From contig NZ_MWUE01000008.1 of assembly GCF_002077695.1 (NCBI RefSeq), positions 186,001 through 250,000 on the forward strand: a stretch of DNA of 64,000 nt, in the 5' to 3' direction. Origin of the DNA: Pantoea latae (GTDB taxonomy: Bacteria; Pseudomonadota; Gammaproteobacteria; Enterobacterales; Enterobacteriaceae). The notes beneath the pieces were generated by a model. The model was not told the origin of the DNA, searched no databases, and saw only the letters and a program-made list of their open reading frames with translations. A program made the position numbers and the translations under genes. Every line of letters begins with the position of its first letter. Position 1 is the stretch's first letter. This document shows, one piece after another, positions 8,117 through 16,305 of this stretch.

Positions 8117-8986
8117 ATGAGTATGAGTCAACAACCCGCAGTCGCCGTACTGGGTTTAGGCGCGATGGGACACGCCTTCGCCGCCAACCTGCTGAAAAAA
8201 GGCTTTAAGGTCTATGGCTGGAACCGCACCCGCGCGCGCGGCGAGGATCTGGTCGCGGCCGGCCTGACGCTGAGCGACAGCCCGCAAGAGGCGGTGCGCG
8301 ACGCCGACGTAGTGATTGCCATGCTCGCCGACGGAGAAACCACGGAGCAGACGCTGCATCAGGTCAGGGATGCGCTGAAGCAGGGCGCAACCCTTGCGCA
8401 GATGGGCACCATCGGCGTCGAGAAAACCGACGCGCTGATCGCCTGGTTCGCCGGAGAGCGTCCGGACGTGCTGTTTATCGACGCGCCGGTTTCCGGCACC
8501 AAAGCGCCTGCTGAAAACGCGCAGATCCTGGTGATGGCCAGCGGCGACCAGACGCGCGCTCAGGCGGCGGAAACGGTGTTCGCCGCCATCGGCAAAGGCA
8601 CCCAGTGGCTGGGCGAGGCGGGCAAATCGTCGCGCATGAAGCTGGTGGTCAACAGCTGGCTGATCGGCCTGATGCAGAGCCTCGCCGAGAGCACGCGACT
8701 GGCGGAGTCGTTCGGCTTCAGCACCGACGATCTCTGGCAGGTGCTGGAAGGCGGCCCGCTGGCGGCGCCCTACGCCAAAGTGAAGCTCGCCATGATCGCC
8801 AGCGACGATTACACGCCGCAGATGCATCTGGTGTGGGCGCTGAAAGACGCGAAGCTGGCACTGGAAGCGAAGGGCGAGGCGAAGCTGCCGGCGCTGGAGA
8901 ATATCGCCGAACTCTGGCAGCAGGCGGTCGACGCCGGCTACGGTGAACAGGATCTGGCGTCGATCTATCGCTTTCTGCAGGCGTAA
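8117..8986 (+). CDS. 3-hydroxyisobutyrate-dehydrogenase-family NAD(P) oxidoreductase
   Basis: A 289-residue beta-hydroxyacid dehydrogenase. The N-terminal Rossmann motif VLGLGAMGHAFAANL is followed by the substrate-binding segment FIDAPVSGTKAPAE. The catalytic-lysine region GKSSRMKLVVNSW has the family's K-x-x-x-N, and an all-helical C-terminal domain follows. Members reduce or oxidise short hydroxyacids or semialdehydes; the exact substrate is not readable. AGGAAG sits just upstream of 8117, and a second ATG two codons in (8123) is equally possible. An AraC regulator starts 3 bases after the stop, forming a two-gene unit. Confidence 0.88.
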   Translation: MSMSQQPAVAVLGLGAMGHAFAANLLKKGFKVYGWNRTRARGEDLVAAGLTLSDSPQEAVRDADVVIAMLADGETTEQTLHQVRDALKQGATLAQMGTIGVEKTDALIAWFAGERPDVLFIDAPVSGTKAPAENAQILVMASGDQTRAQAAETVFAAIGKGTQWLGEAGKSSRMKLVVNSWLIGLMQSLAESTRLAESFGFSTDDLWQVLEGGPLAAPYAKVKLAMIASDDYTPQMHLVWALKDAKLALEAKGEAKLPALENIAELWQQAVDAGYGEQDLASIYRFLQA

Positions 8987-8989
8987 GGC

Positions 8990-9772
8990 GTGACGGCGCG
9001 GCTGGCGTTCGATTTTACCGCGCGGCCGCTGGTGCCCTATGCGCACGACTATGCGCACGGCGACAGCGAACCCTGGCATCACCACAGCTGCGCGCAGCTG
9101 ATCCACACGCTCAGCGGCGTGGTGCGCGTCGACATTGAGCAGGGCAGCTGGGTGGTGCCACCAGGGCGCGGCGTCTGGCTGCCCGCCTTCACCCGCCACG
9201 CGCTGCAGATCACCGGCAGCGTCGCGGCGCGCACGCTGTTCGTCGATCCGCTGGCGCGCGCGGATCTTCCCGCCAGCTGTCAGGTGGTGCAGATATCGCC
9301 GCTGCTGCGCGAGCTGATCGTCAGCGCGCTGCCGCTGCCGGAAACCTATGCGCCCGGCAGCCGCAGCGAGCGTATCTATGAGCTGATCCTCGATGAGCTG
9401 CGCGGGCTGGACGTGCTGCCGTTTCATCTGCCGCAGCCGCAGAGCGCTCGCCTGCAGCGCCTGTGCCGCGACATTCAGCAGGCGCCGGGGGAGTGCTGGA
9501 CGCTGGAGGGCGCGGCGCGGCAGCTGAATCTCTCCGGGCGCACCCTGGCGCGCCATTTTCTGCGCGAGACGGGGCTTCAGTTCAGCGACTGGGTGCGGCG
9601 CGCGCGTCTCGCTATCGCCCTGACGCGTCTGGCGCAGGGCGAGTCGGTGCTGCGCGTGGCGCTCGATCTCGGCTACGAGAGCCCCAGCGCCTTTAGCGCG
9701 ATGTTTCGCCGTCTGTTGGGCGTCACGCCCGCCGCGTATTTTCCGCAGGCAGCGCGGCCGCCGCCGCGTTAA
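8990..9772 (+). CDS. AraC-family regulator with N-terminal cupin
   Basis: A 260-residue AraC/XylS regulator starting at a GTG three bases after the upstream dehydrogenase stop. Residues about 20-90 are a cupin (WHHHSCAQLIHTLSGVVRV, GVWLPAFTRHAL). Residues about 160-255 carry the double helix-turn-helix, with the second motif VALDLGYESPSAFSAMFRRLLGVTPA. The arrangement resembles the NimR/YeaM group. The coupled dehydrogenase may be its target or source of effector. The last 50 bases overlap the 3' end of the convergent leuA gene, which is unusual but both frames are strong. Confidence 0.88.
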   Translation: MTARLAFDFTARPLVPYAHDYAHGDSEPWHHHSCAQLIHTLSGVVRVDIEQGSWVVPPGRGVWLPAFTRHALQITGSVAARTLFVDPLARADLPASCQVVQISPLLRELIVSALPLPETYAPGSRSERIYELILDELRGLDVLPFHLPQPQSARLQRLCRDIQQAPGECWTLEGAARQLNLSGRTLARHFLRETGLQFSDWVRRARLAIALTRLAQGESVLRVALDLGYESPSAFSAMFRRLLGVTPAAYFPQAARPPPR

Positions 9773-11405
9773 GCAACGCCTGCAGCGAGGCGCGAGCGAT
9801 ATCGCTGTCGATGGCGACGCCCCAGGCGCGCTCGCCCTGGTTGTTCAGGCAGCAGACGTAGGCGGCCGAACGGCTGTCGCTGCGCTTGCCCAGCGTATGC
9901 TCGTGGTAATCCGCGATGGTCAGCGTAAGCCCCAGCGCGCGCCGCAGCGCATCGGTTGCCGCAGAGAGCAGCCCGTTGCCGCGGCCCTGCAGGCGCTGCA
10001 CGGCGCCGTCCACCCTCAGGCTCGCCTCCAGCCGGGTAATGTCGCCGTCGCTGCGACTCTCTGCTTCCAGCAGTTTCAGCGTCGGCTGCTCGACGCCGTA
10101 ATGCAGACAGAAACAGCGCCAGACGGCGCGCTGCGTCATCTCTTTACCGTGACGATCCGTTTCCTGCTGCACCCGATGGCTGAAATCCTGCATCAGCGCG
10201 CGCGGCAGCCTCAGCCCGTGATTTTGCTCCAGCAGCCAGGCGGTGCCGCTCTTGCCCGACTGGCTGTTAACACGGATCACCGCTTCGTAGCTGCAGCCGA
10301 TATCGGCGGGATCGAGCGGCAGATAGGGCATCTGCCAGATGCTTTCCTGGCGCTGCTCGCGGATGGCGAAGCCTTTGCGGATCGCATCCTGATGCGAGCC
10401 GGAAAAGGCGGTGAACACCAGCTCGCCCGCATAGGGATGGCGCGGATGCACCGGCAGCTGGTTGCAGCGGGTCACCACCTCAACCACCTTCGCGATATCG
10501 CTGAAGTCGAGACGCGGCGCGACGCCCTGACTGTAGAGATTGAGCGCCAGCGTGACGATATCGACGTTGCCGGTGCGCTCGCCGTTGCCGAACAAACAGC
10601 CCTCGACCCGATCGGCGCCCGCCAGCAGCGCCAGCTCAGCGCAGGCGGTGCCGGTGCCGCGATCGTTATGCGGATGCACACTAATGCAGACGGCATCGCG
10701 ACGGCTAAAGTGGCGGCAAAAATATTCGATCTGATCGGCGTAGACGTTGGGGGTGTTGACCTCGACGGTGGCGGGCAGGTTGATAATCATCGGGCGTTCG
10801 GCGCACGGCTGCCAGACATCGGCGACCGCCTCGCAGATCGCCAGCGCGAACGCCGGCTCGGTAAAGCAGAAGGTTTCCGGCGAATATTCAAAGGTCCAGT
10901 GCGTTTCGGGCCGCGCCTCGCAGCCCGCGCGGATCTGGCGCGCGCCCGCGCAGGCCAGCGCGACGATCTCCGCCTGGCTCTGGCCGAACACCCGTTCGCG
11001 AAACAGCGGCGCGGTCGCGTTGTAGAGGTGCAGGATGGCGCGCGGCGCGCCCTGCAGCGCCTCGAAGGTGCGGGCGATCAGCGCGTCGCGCGCCTGGGTC
11101 AGCACCTGAATGGTGACGTCGTCGGGAATGCGGCGCTGTTCGATCAGCTCGCGCACAAACTGAAAATCGGTCTGCGACGCGGCGGGAAAGGCGACTTCGA
11201 TCTCCTTAAAGCCGCAGGCCAGCAGCAGCTGCCAGAACGCCAGCTTGCGTTCGGCGTCCATCGGCTCCGCCAGCGCCTGGTTGCCGTCGCGTAAATCGGT
11301 AGAGAGCCAGCGCGGCGCGCTGGTCAGCTGGCGATCGGGCCACTGGCGATCGGGCAGGGCGAGAACGGGAAAAGCACGGTACTTCTCTGCGGGTTGCGTC
11401 AACAT
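9723..11405 (-). CDS. leuA: 2-isopropylmalate synthase, long form
   Basis: A 560-residue alpha-isopropylmalate synthase: acetyl-CoA + 2-oxoisovalerate to 2-isopropylmalate, the first step of leucine synthesis. The TIM-barrel has the metal-site start STDLRDGNQAL, HPHNDRGTG with the two metal histidines region, and LFGNGERTGN. A C-terminal LeuA regulatory domain follows (about 440-555). Start 11405 (MLTQPAEKYRAF) is preceded by AGGAGG. This is the long type found in actinobacteria, some proteobacteria and fungi, distinct from the roughly 520-residue LeuA of the E. coli leu operon. It stands alone here, without leuBCD. Whether a second, operon-encoded LeuA exists cannot be seen. Confidence 0.9.
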   Translation of the reverse strand: MLTQPAEKYRAFPVLALPDRQWPDRQLTSAPRWLSTDLRDGNQALAEPMDAERKLAFWQLLLACGFKEIEVAFPAASQTDFQFVRELIEQRRIPDDVTIQVLTQARDALIARTFEALQGAPRAILHLYNATAPLFRERVFGQSQAEIVALACAGARQIRAGCEARPETHWTFEYSPETFCFTEPAFALAICEAVADVWQPCAERPMIINLPATVEVNTPNVYADQIEYFCRHFSRRDAVCISVHPHNDRGTGTACAELALLAGADRVEGCLFGNGERTGNVDIVTLALNLYSQGVAPRLDFSDIAKVVEVVTRCNQLPVHPRHPYAGELVFTAFSGSHQDAIRKGFAIREQRQESIWQMPYLPLDPADIGCSYEAVIRVNSQSGKSGTAWLLEQNHGLRLPRALMQDFSHRVQQETDRHGKEMTQRAVWRCFCLHYGVEQPTLKLLEAESRSDGDITRLEASLRVDGAVQRLQGRGNGLLSAATDALRRALGLTLTIADYHEHTLGKRSDSRSAAYVCCLNNQGERAWGVAIDSDIARASLQALLNAAAAALPAENTRRA

Positions 11406-11590
11406 ACTACCTCCTGGTTGGGTCAGCTCAGTCTGCCGTGACGCGCAGCTTCTCGGCGCGCGCAAAAATGACAACCCATCGCGCAAACGCGACAGCGTTA
11501 TGCGCCGTCCGGTTAACCTCATGCGGAATCGGCATCGGCGCTTTTCAACGTCTGGTTTACTCTGGCTTTTTTGCGCAAAGAGGAGGCTGA

Positions 11591-12523
11591 ATGAAATATC
11601 ACGTTATTGGTATGGCGCTGGCGCTGGCGGGGGCGACGTCCGCGCAGGCCGTTACGCTGCGCATCGCCGATCAGAAGGGCAATATGCGCGCCGAGATGAC
11701 GGCGGCGCATCAGCTCGACGGGCTGGATTACCGCATCGAGTGGGCGGAGTTTCCCGCCGCCGCGCCGCTGGCGGAGGCGCTCAACGCTGGCGCAGTGGAC
11801 GCCGGCATCATCGGCGACGCGCCGCTGCTCTTTTCGCTCGCCGCCGGTTCACAGGTTAAAGCGGTGGCGGTCAGCAAATCGGTGCCCGCCGGGCTGGCGG
11901 TGCTGGTGCGTCCCGACTCGCCGATTAAAACCGCCGCCGACCTCAAGGGGAAAAGCATCGCCACCGGCCGCGGCTCTATCGGCCATTTTCAGGCGCTGAA
12001 AACCCTGGAGCAGGCGGGCCTGAGCGATAAAGATGTTACCTGGCGCTTTCTGCAGCCTGCCGACGCCCGCATCGCCCTGACCAACGGCTCGGTAGACGCC
12101 TGGGCGACCTGGGATCCCTATACCGCGCTGGCGGAAGTGACGCAGACCGGCCGCGTGCTGGTGAACGGGGTGGGGCTCTCTACCGGCAACAGCTTCCTGG
12201 CCGCCACCGACGCCGCGCTTAATGACCGCGAAAAACGCGCCGCGCTGCAGGATTACGTCAACCGGCTGGCGGCGGCGGATCGCTGGGCTAACAGCCACGT
12301 CAGCGATTACGCCCAGACGCTGGCGAAGATCATCGGTTTCCCGCCCGAGGCGGCGGAAAAAGCGTTCTCGCGCCGCCAGTCGCACTGGCAGAGCATTGAT
12401 GACAACACGGTGCGGCAGCAGCAGGAGACCGCCGACTTCTATCAAAAGTACGGTCTGATCCAGAAAACGCTTGATGTGCAGCCGACCTTTTATCGCGGAC
12501 TTTCGGTGGCGCAGGACGGTTAA
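11591..12523 (+). CDS. Sulfonate/nitrate-type ABC substrate-binding protein (SsuA-like), orphan
   Basis: A 310-residue periplasmic protein with a signal peptide (MKYHVIGMALALAGATSAQA) and the two-lobed SsuA/TauA-type fold: RIADQKGNMRAEM, DAGIIGDAPLLFSLAAGSQVKAVAVSK, LKGKSIATGRGSIGHFQAL, and WATWDPYTALAE. AGGAGG precedes the start. No permease or ATPase gene accompanies it. It must share a transporter encoded elsewhere, or it is the survivor of a degraded operon, since the sequence after it contains broken coding stretches. A taurine/alkanesulfonate-like ligand is likely from the family but not demonstrated. Confidence 0.85.
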   Translation: MKYHVIGMALALAGATSAQAVTLRIADQKGNMRAEMTAAHQLDGLDYRIEWAEFPAAAPLAEALNAGAVDAGIIGDAPLLFSLAAGSQVKAVAVSKSVPAGLAVLVRPDSPIKTAADLKGKSIATGRGSIGHFQALKTLEQAGLSDKDVTWRFLQPADARIALTNGSVDAWATWDPYTALAEVTQTGRVLVNGVGLSTGNSFLAATDAALNDREKRAALQDYVNRLAAADRWANSHVSDYAQTLAKIIGFPPEAAEKAFSRRQSHWQSIDDNTVRQQQETADFYQKYGLIQKTLDVQPTFYRGLSVAQDG

Positions 12524-12635
12524 CGCAGGATGCGGTTGCGCGCCGGCGCAAAAAGGCATAGAAAGCGAGCAGAGCATGTTCGCTGCGCCTGGCGTTTACT
12601 CACCAGAGCGCAACCGCATACCGTGAGGAGGAACG

Positions 12636-12839
12636 ATGAACAGGCTAAAAATCCTGATGGGCAAGTGATTCGCCGAACCCGATCAGTTTATGCGCGGCTT
12701 AACCAATGAAGATCTGCGCTATTCCGATCGCGACACACTGATCCTCGACGTCAACGGCACTGCCCGGCTAAACATGAATAACCCCGACGTCGGCAGAGCG
12801 ATGCGCGCCCGCATGAAAGAGCTGGCGCAAAAACGTTAA
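12636..12839 (+). pseudogene. Small gene interrupted by an in-frame UGA
   Basis: A good ribosome site (GAGGAGGAACG) precedes the ATG at 12636, but translation stops after ten codons (MNRLKILMGK) at TGA 12666-12668. The same frame then stays open to the TAA at 12837-12839 and encodes a protein-like sequence (FAEPDQFMRGLTNEDLRYSD ... LILDVNGTARLNMNNPDVG ... MKELAQKR). A single TGG-to-TGA change would explain it, giving a 67-residue protein. I do not recognise the family. Alternatives are a sequencing error or, much less likely, recoding; no selenocysteine element was evident. Confidence 0.5.
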
Positions 12840-12968
12840 GTACGCGCGATGGAACATTTCCTGGCTGACCGATACCACGCTGATGAACTATCCGCTCTTT
12901 TTTGAGCTGGGCTGGCGCTTAGCTACAAAATCTTTGACCAGTTTTCCACGCCGACCCCGTCAGAGTGA
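12840..12968 (+). pseudogene. Degraded coding remnant, unidentified
   Basis: Behind the interrupted small gene, one frame reads WNISWLTDTTLMNYPLFFEL followed by GW, then continues in another frame as ALSYKIFDQFSTPTPSE before a TGA near 12966. The switch between two protein-like frames without a start codon suggests a frameshifted fragment of a former gene. The remaining sequence up to the dipeptidase start at 13053 shows no coding signal. No family assignment is possible. Confidence 0.3.
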
Positions 12969-13052
12969 CCATTCGTGCCCTCTTGTTTGGCGTTTGTCAC
13001 GCCTGCGCGTAACATAGCGCGATGTTGAGTTATTTAAGCGCTTATTTCCCCG

Positions 13053-14072
13053 ATGTTAACCTTTGATGGTCATAACGATCTGCTGCTGAATCTCTGGCTG
13101 CACCATCGTGACGCGCCGGTCGACGCCTTCTTTAACGGCATTGAACGCGGCCACCTCGATTTCCCGCGCATGCAGCAGGGCGGTTTTGCCGGCGGCCTGT
13201 TCGCGATTTTTGTGCCGCCGCAGGCCTATATCGCCCAGACAACGCCGCATTATGCCGATACGCCTTATCAGCCGCTGGAAATTATGTGGCAGCAGCTGGC
13301 TATCCTGAAGCAGATTGCCGCGCAGTCGCAGGGTCGGGCGCGCCTGTGCTGCAGCGCCGCTGAAATCGCCGCCTGCCGCGACGAGGGCGTGCTGGCGCTG
13401 GTGGCGCACATTGAGGGCGCCGATGCGCTGGATGAGCACGGCGAGCAGCTGCAGGCGTTTTACGATGCCGGCGTGCGCAGCATTGGGCCTTTCTGGAATT
13501 TGCCTAACCGCTTCGGCGTCGGCGTCACCGGTGGCTTCCCCGGTTCGCCGGACAGCGGCCCCGGCCTGACCGACGCCGGCCTCGCGCTGATTGAGCAGGC
13601 CAGCGCGCTGAATATGCTGATCGACGTGTCGCATATGAACGAAAAAGCGTTCTGGGACACCGCCGCGCGCGCCGCGTCGCCGCTGGTCGCCACCCACTCC
13701 AACGCCCATGCGCTCTGCGCCCAGCCGCGTAATCTCACCGACGCGCAGCTTATCGCCATTCGCGACAGCGGCGGCATGGTGGGCATTAACTTCGGCAATG
13801 CGTTCCTGCGCGCCGACGGCAAACGCGACAGCGACACGCCGCTGAGCGAAATTGTTAAGCATTGTGAACGGCTCATAATGGTAATGGGCGACGATCATGT
13901 GGGATTTGGCTCCGATTTTGACGGCATCTCCACGCCAGAGGCGTTAAAAGACGTGGCGGGTTTGCCGCGGCTATTCGCCGCATTACGTGAGGCGGGCTAT
14001 GATCAGGATCGGCTGGAAAAACTGGCCTGGCGCAACTGGCAACGGGTGCTGCAGAAAATCTGGCAGGGCTGA
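13053..14072 (+). CDS. Membrane dipeptidase-type (M19) metallopeptidase
   Basis: A 339-residue zinc dipeptidase of the renal dipeptidase family (M19). The N-terminal metal site DGHNDLLLNLW is followed by HIEGADAL (bridging Glu), IDVSHMNEKAFWD and ATHSNAHALCAQPRNL (His ligands), and GFGSDFDGI near the C-terminus. There is no signal peptide, so it is probably cytoplasmic. The ribosome site is weak. It sits 148 bases upstream of pqqA in the same direction. Peptidases are recurrent companions of pqq clusters, so a role in handling PqqA-derived peptide is conceivable, but the sequence itself only supports a general dipeptidase. Confidence 0.88.
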   Translation: MLTFDGHNDLLLNLWLHHRDAPVDAFFNGIERGHLDFPRMQQGGFAGGLFAIFVPPQAYIAQTTPHYADTPYQPLEIMWQQLAILKQIAAQSQGRARLCCSAAEIAACRDEGVLALVAHIEGADALDEHGEQLQAFYDAGVRSIGPFWNLPNRFGVGVTGGFPGSPDSGPGLTDAGLALIEQASALNMLIDVSHMNEKAFWDTAARAASPLVATHSNAHALCAQPRNLTDAQLIAIRDSGGMVGINFGNAFLRADGKRDSDTPLSEIVKHCERLIMVMGDDHVGFGSDFDGISTPEALKDVAGLPRLFAALREAGYDQDRLEKLAWRNWQRVLQKIWQG

Positions 14073-14220
14073 TTCATTTCCTTAACATTTGCGGGTTGAT
14101 CTCGCTGCGCGGTTAGCGCACCATCAGCCGGCTCAAAATTGCGTGCATAATCACTGGATTGTTTACGTAATGATACCTGACGGGTATCGCTTTGTTCATT
14201 CACCTTAGAGGAAGACTATT

Positions 14221-14292
14221 ATGTGGAAAAAACCTGAATTTGTTGATTTACGTCTCGGTCTGGAAGTGACGCTGTACATCTCCAACCGTTAA
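14221..14292 (+). CDS. pqqA: PQQ precursor peptide PqqA
   Basis: A 23-residue ribosomally made peptide, the backbone precursor of pyrroloquinoline quinone. It starts [16 protein letters not shown] and continues TLYISNR. The conserved Glu15 and Tyr19 in E-V-T-L-Y are the residues that PqqE crosslinks and that become PQQ. It is nearly identical to the Klebsiella peptide. The ATG at 14221 is preceded by GAGGAAG. It is the first gene of pqqABCDEF. A hairpin right after the stop probably makes its transcript more abundant than that of the downstream genes, as found in other pqq operons. Confidence 0.97.
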   Translation: MWKKPEFVDLRLGLEVTLYISNR

Positions 14293-14297
14293 TATTC

Positions 14298-14327
14298 ATG
14301 CCCGCCTGCTGTGCGGGCATTTTGTTT
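14298..14327 (+). terminator. Leaky terminator/attenuator hairpin between pqqA and pqqB
   Basis: ATGCCCGC (14298-14305) and GCGGGCAT (14313-14320) form an 8-bp stem followed by TTTGTTT. It starts 6 bases after the pqqA stop and ends 19 bases before the pqqB start. The imperfect T tract fits partial termination that gives excess pqqA mRNA. Confidence 0.65.
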
Positions 14328-14345
14328 CAACGCCGGGTTTCCCCT

Positions 14346-15263
14346 ATGTTCATCAAAGTCCTTGGATCCGCCGCTGGCGGCGGTTTTCCTCAGTGGAACT
14401 GTAACTGCGCCAACTGTCAGGGCGTGCGTGACGGCACTATCCAGGCCAGCGCTCGCACGCAGTCCTCTATTATTCTCAGCGACGACGGCGAAAACTGGGT
14501 GTTATGCAACGCCTCGCCGGATATCAGCCAGCAGATCGCCCATACCCCAGAACTGATAAAAAAAGGCGTGCTGCGCGGCACCGCCATCGGCGCCATTATT
14601 CTCACCGACAGCCAGATCGACCACACCACCGGCCTGCTAAGCCTGCGCGAAGGCTGCCCGCATCAGGTGTGGTGTACGCCGGAAGTGCACGACGATCTCA
14701 CCAGCGGTTTTCCCGTTTTCACCATGCTGAAACACTGGAACGGCGGGTTACAGCATCGTCCCATCGCGCCGCTGGCACCGTTCAGCGTCGATGTCTGCCC
14801 GAATCTGCGCTTTACCGCCATCCCGATCCTCAGCAACGCGCCGCCTTATTCGCCCTGGCGCGACCGGCCGCTGCCGGGACACAACGTGGCGCTGTTTATC
14901 GAAAACCTCGCCAGCAAACAGACGCTGCTCTATGCGCCGGGCCTCGGCGAGCCGGACGCGGTGATCATGCCCTGGCTGCAGAAGGCGGACTGCCTGCTGA
15001 TCGACGGCACCGTCTGGAAAGATGACGAGCTGCAGGCAACCGGCGTCGGCACCAACACCGGCAGGGCGATGGGCCATCTGGCGCTCTCTGAAGAGCAGGG
15101 GCTAATGGCGCTGCTGGCGTCGTTGCCGGCGAAGCGCAAAATCCTTATTCACATCAACAACACCAATCCGATCCTCAACGAGCAGTCGCCGCAGCGTCAG
15201 TTTCTGACGCAGCAGGGCATTGAAGTGAGCTGGGACGGCATGGCGATTCATCTCCAGGAGTGA
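14346..15263 (+). CDS. pqqB: PQQ biosynthesis protein PqqB
   Basis: A 305-residue metallo-beta-lactamase-fold protein, now regarded as the iron-dependent hydroxylase acting on the Glu-Tyr intermediate. [19 protein letters not shown] is the family start, the zinc-type cysteine cluster is CNCANCQG, and the fold motif is [18 protein letters not shown]. The start at 14346 is chosen because the family begins with MFIKVLG; an in-frame ATG at 14298 would add 16 residues encoded by the attenuator. The ribosome site is poor, which suggests low expression. It ends 3 bases before the pqqC ATG. Confidence 0.96.
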   Translation: MFIKVLGSAAGGGFPQWNCNCANCQGVRDGTIQASARTQSSIILSDDGENWVLCNASPDISQQIAHTPELIKKGVLRGTAIGAIILTDSQIDHTTGLLSLREGCPHQVWCTPEVHDDLTSGFPVFTMLKHWNGGLQHRPIAPLAPFSVDVCPNLRFTAIPILSNAPPYSPWRDRPLPGHNVALFIENLASKQTLLYAPGLGEPDAVIMPWLQKADCLLIDGTVWKDDELQATGVGTNTGRAMGHLALSEEQGLMALLASLPAKRKILIHINNTNPILNEQSPQRQFLTQQGIEVSWDGMAIHLQE

Positions 15264-15266
15264 GTG

Positions 15267-16022
15267 ATGCAAATCACCGAGACGCTGACGCCACAGGCGT
15301 TTGAACAGGCGCTGCGCGACAAAGGCGCGTACTACCATATTCATCATCCTTACCATATCGCGATGCACAGCGGCGAGGCGACGCGCGAGCAGATCCAGGG
15401 CTGGGTCGCGAACCGTTTCTACTACCAGACCAGCATTCCGCTGAAAGACGCGGCGATCATGGCGAACTGCCCGGATCCTGCCACGCGCCGCAAGTGGGTG
15501 CAGCGCATTCTCGATCACGACGGCAGCAACGGTCACGACGGCGGCATCGAGGCCTGGCTGCAGCTGGGCGAGGCGGTGGGGTTGACGCGCGAGGCGCTGC
15601 TGTCCGAGCAGCATGTGCTGCCGGGCGTGCGCTTTGCCGTCGACGCCTATGTCAACTTCGCGCGCCGCGCCAACTGGCAGGAAGCGGCCTGCAGCTCGCT
15701 GACCGAACTCTTCGCGCCGCAGATCCACCAGTCGCGCCTCGACAGCTGGCCGCAGCACTATCCCTGGATCAAGGAAGAGGGTTACTTTTACTTCCGTAGC
15801 CGCCTGAGCCAGGCGAACCGCGACGTCGAGCATGGCCTGGCGCTGGCGCTGGAGTTCTGCAACACGGTCGAGAAACAGAACCGCATGCTGGAGATCCTGC
15901 AGTTTAAGCTCGATATTCTCTGGACGATGCTCGACGCCATGACCATGGCCTACGCGCTGCAGCGCCCGCCTTACCATACGGTCACCGACAAGGCGGCCTG
16001 GCACACCACACGACTGGTATAA
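15267..16022 (+). CDS. pqqC: Pyrroloquinoline-quinone synthase PqqC
   Basis: A 251-residue cofactorless oxidase that closes the ring and performs the final eight-electron oxidation to PQQ. It is highly conserved: [39 protein letters not shown], and [19 protein letters not shown], covering the His/Tyr/Arg residues that bind product and oxygen. The ATG at 15267 ([12 protein letters not shown]) has CCAGGAG upstream; a GTG directly before it is less likely. It lies two bases from pqqD. Confidence 0.97.
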   Translation: MQITETLTPQAFEQALRDKGAYYHIHHPYHIAMHSGEATREQIQGWVANRFYYQTSIPLKDAAIMANCPDPATRRKWVQRILDHDGSNGHDGGIEAWLQLGEAVGLTREALLSEQHVLPGVRFAVDAYVNFARRANWQEAACSSLTELFAPQIHQSRLDSWPQHYPWIKEEGYFYFRSRLSQANRDVEHGLALALEFCNTVEKQNRMLEILQFKLDILWTMLDAMTMAYALQRPPYHTVTDKAAWHTTRLV

Positions 16023-16023
16023 C

Positions 16024-16305
16024 ATGATGAATGAACACGCTATTCCCGCCTTTCGCCGCGGCTATCGCATGCAGTGGGAAGCCGCGCAGGAGAGCCACGT
16101 GGTGCTCTATCCGGAAGGCATGGCGAAGCTGAATGAAACCGCCGCCGCCATTCTCGAACAGGTAGACGGCAAGGCGAGCGTGGCAGCGATTATCGCCATC
16201 CTCGACGCGCGCTTCCCGGAAGCGGGCGGCGTCGGCGAAGACGTTAAAGAGTTTCTGCGCGCGGCGTATGAACAAAAGTGGATAATGTTTCGTGACCCAG
16301 AATAA
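16024..16305 (+). CDS. pqqD: PqqA-binding chaperone PqqD
   Basis: A 93-residue winged-helix RRE-type protein that presents PqqA to PqqE. Its core reads [20 protein letters not shown], then [20 protein letters not shown] and ends [17 protein letters not shown], the length and pattern of the Klebsiella protein. There are two consecutive ATGs; the second (16027) is equally plausible. Its last 14 bases overlap pqqE in another frame, consistent with the tight PqqD-PqqE partnership. Confidence 0.96.
   Translation: MMNEHAIPAFRRGYRMQWEAAQESHVVLYPEGMAKLNETAAAILEQVDGKASVAAIIAILDARFPEAGGVGEDVKEFLRAAYEQKWIMFRDPE

Noticed and set aside
8156..9556. Leftward 466-codon frame opposite the dehydrogenase and AraC genes
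   Set aside because: Arg/Gln/Ala-rich shadow of two recognisable genes on the other strand.
9897..11294. Rightward 465-codon frame opposite leuA
   Set aside because: No homology signal, and it mirrors the codon bias of leuA on the other strand.
11406..11522. Possible leucine-rich leader peptide upstream of leuA
   Set aside because: The in-frame upstream stretch has scattered Leu codons but no run of them, no ribosome site and no paired attenuator stems, so a leu-type attenuation leader is not supported.
12666..12668. UGA in the small gene at 12636 as a selenocysteine codon
   Set aside because: No selenoprotein family match and no obvious selenocysteine-insertion hairpin directly after the codon; a nonsense change or sequencing error is simpler.
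14298..14345. N-terminal extension of PqqB from the ATG at 14298
   Set aside because: The added 16 residues fall in the attenuator hairpin, and the PqqB family starts at MFIKVLG.
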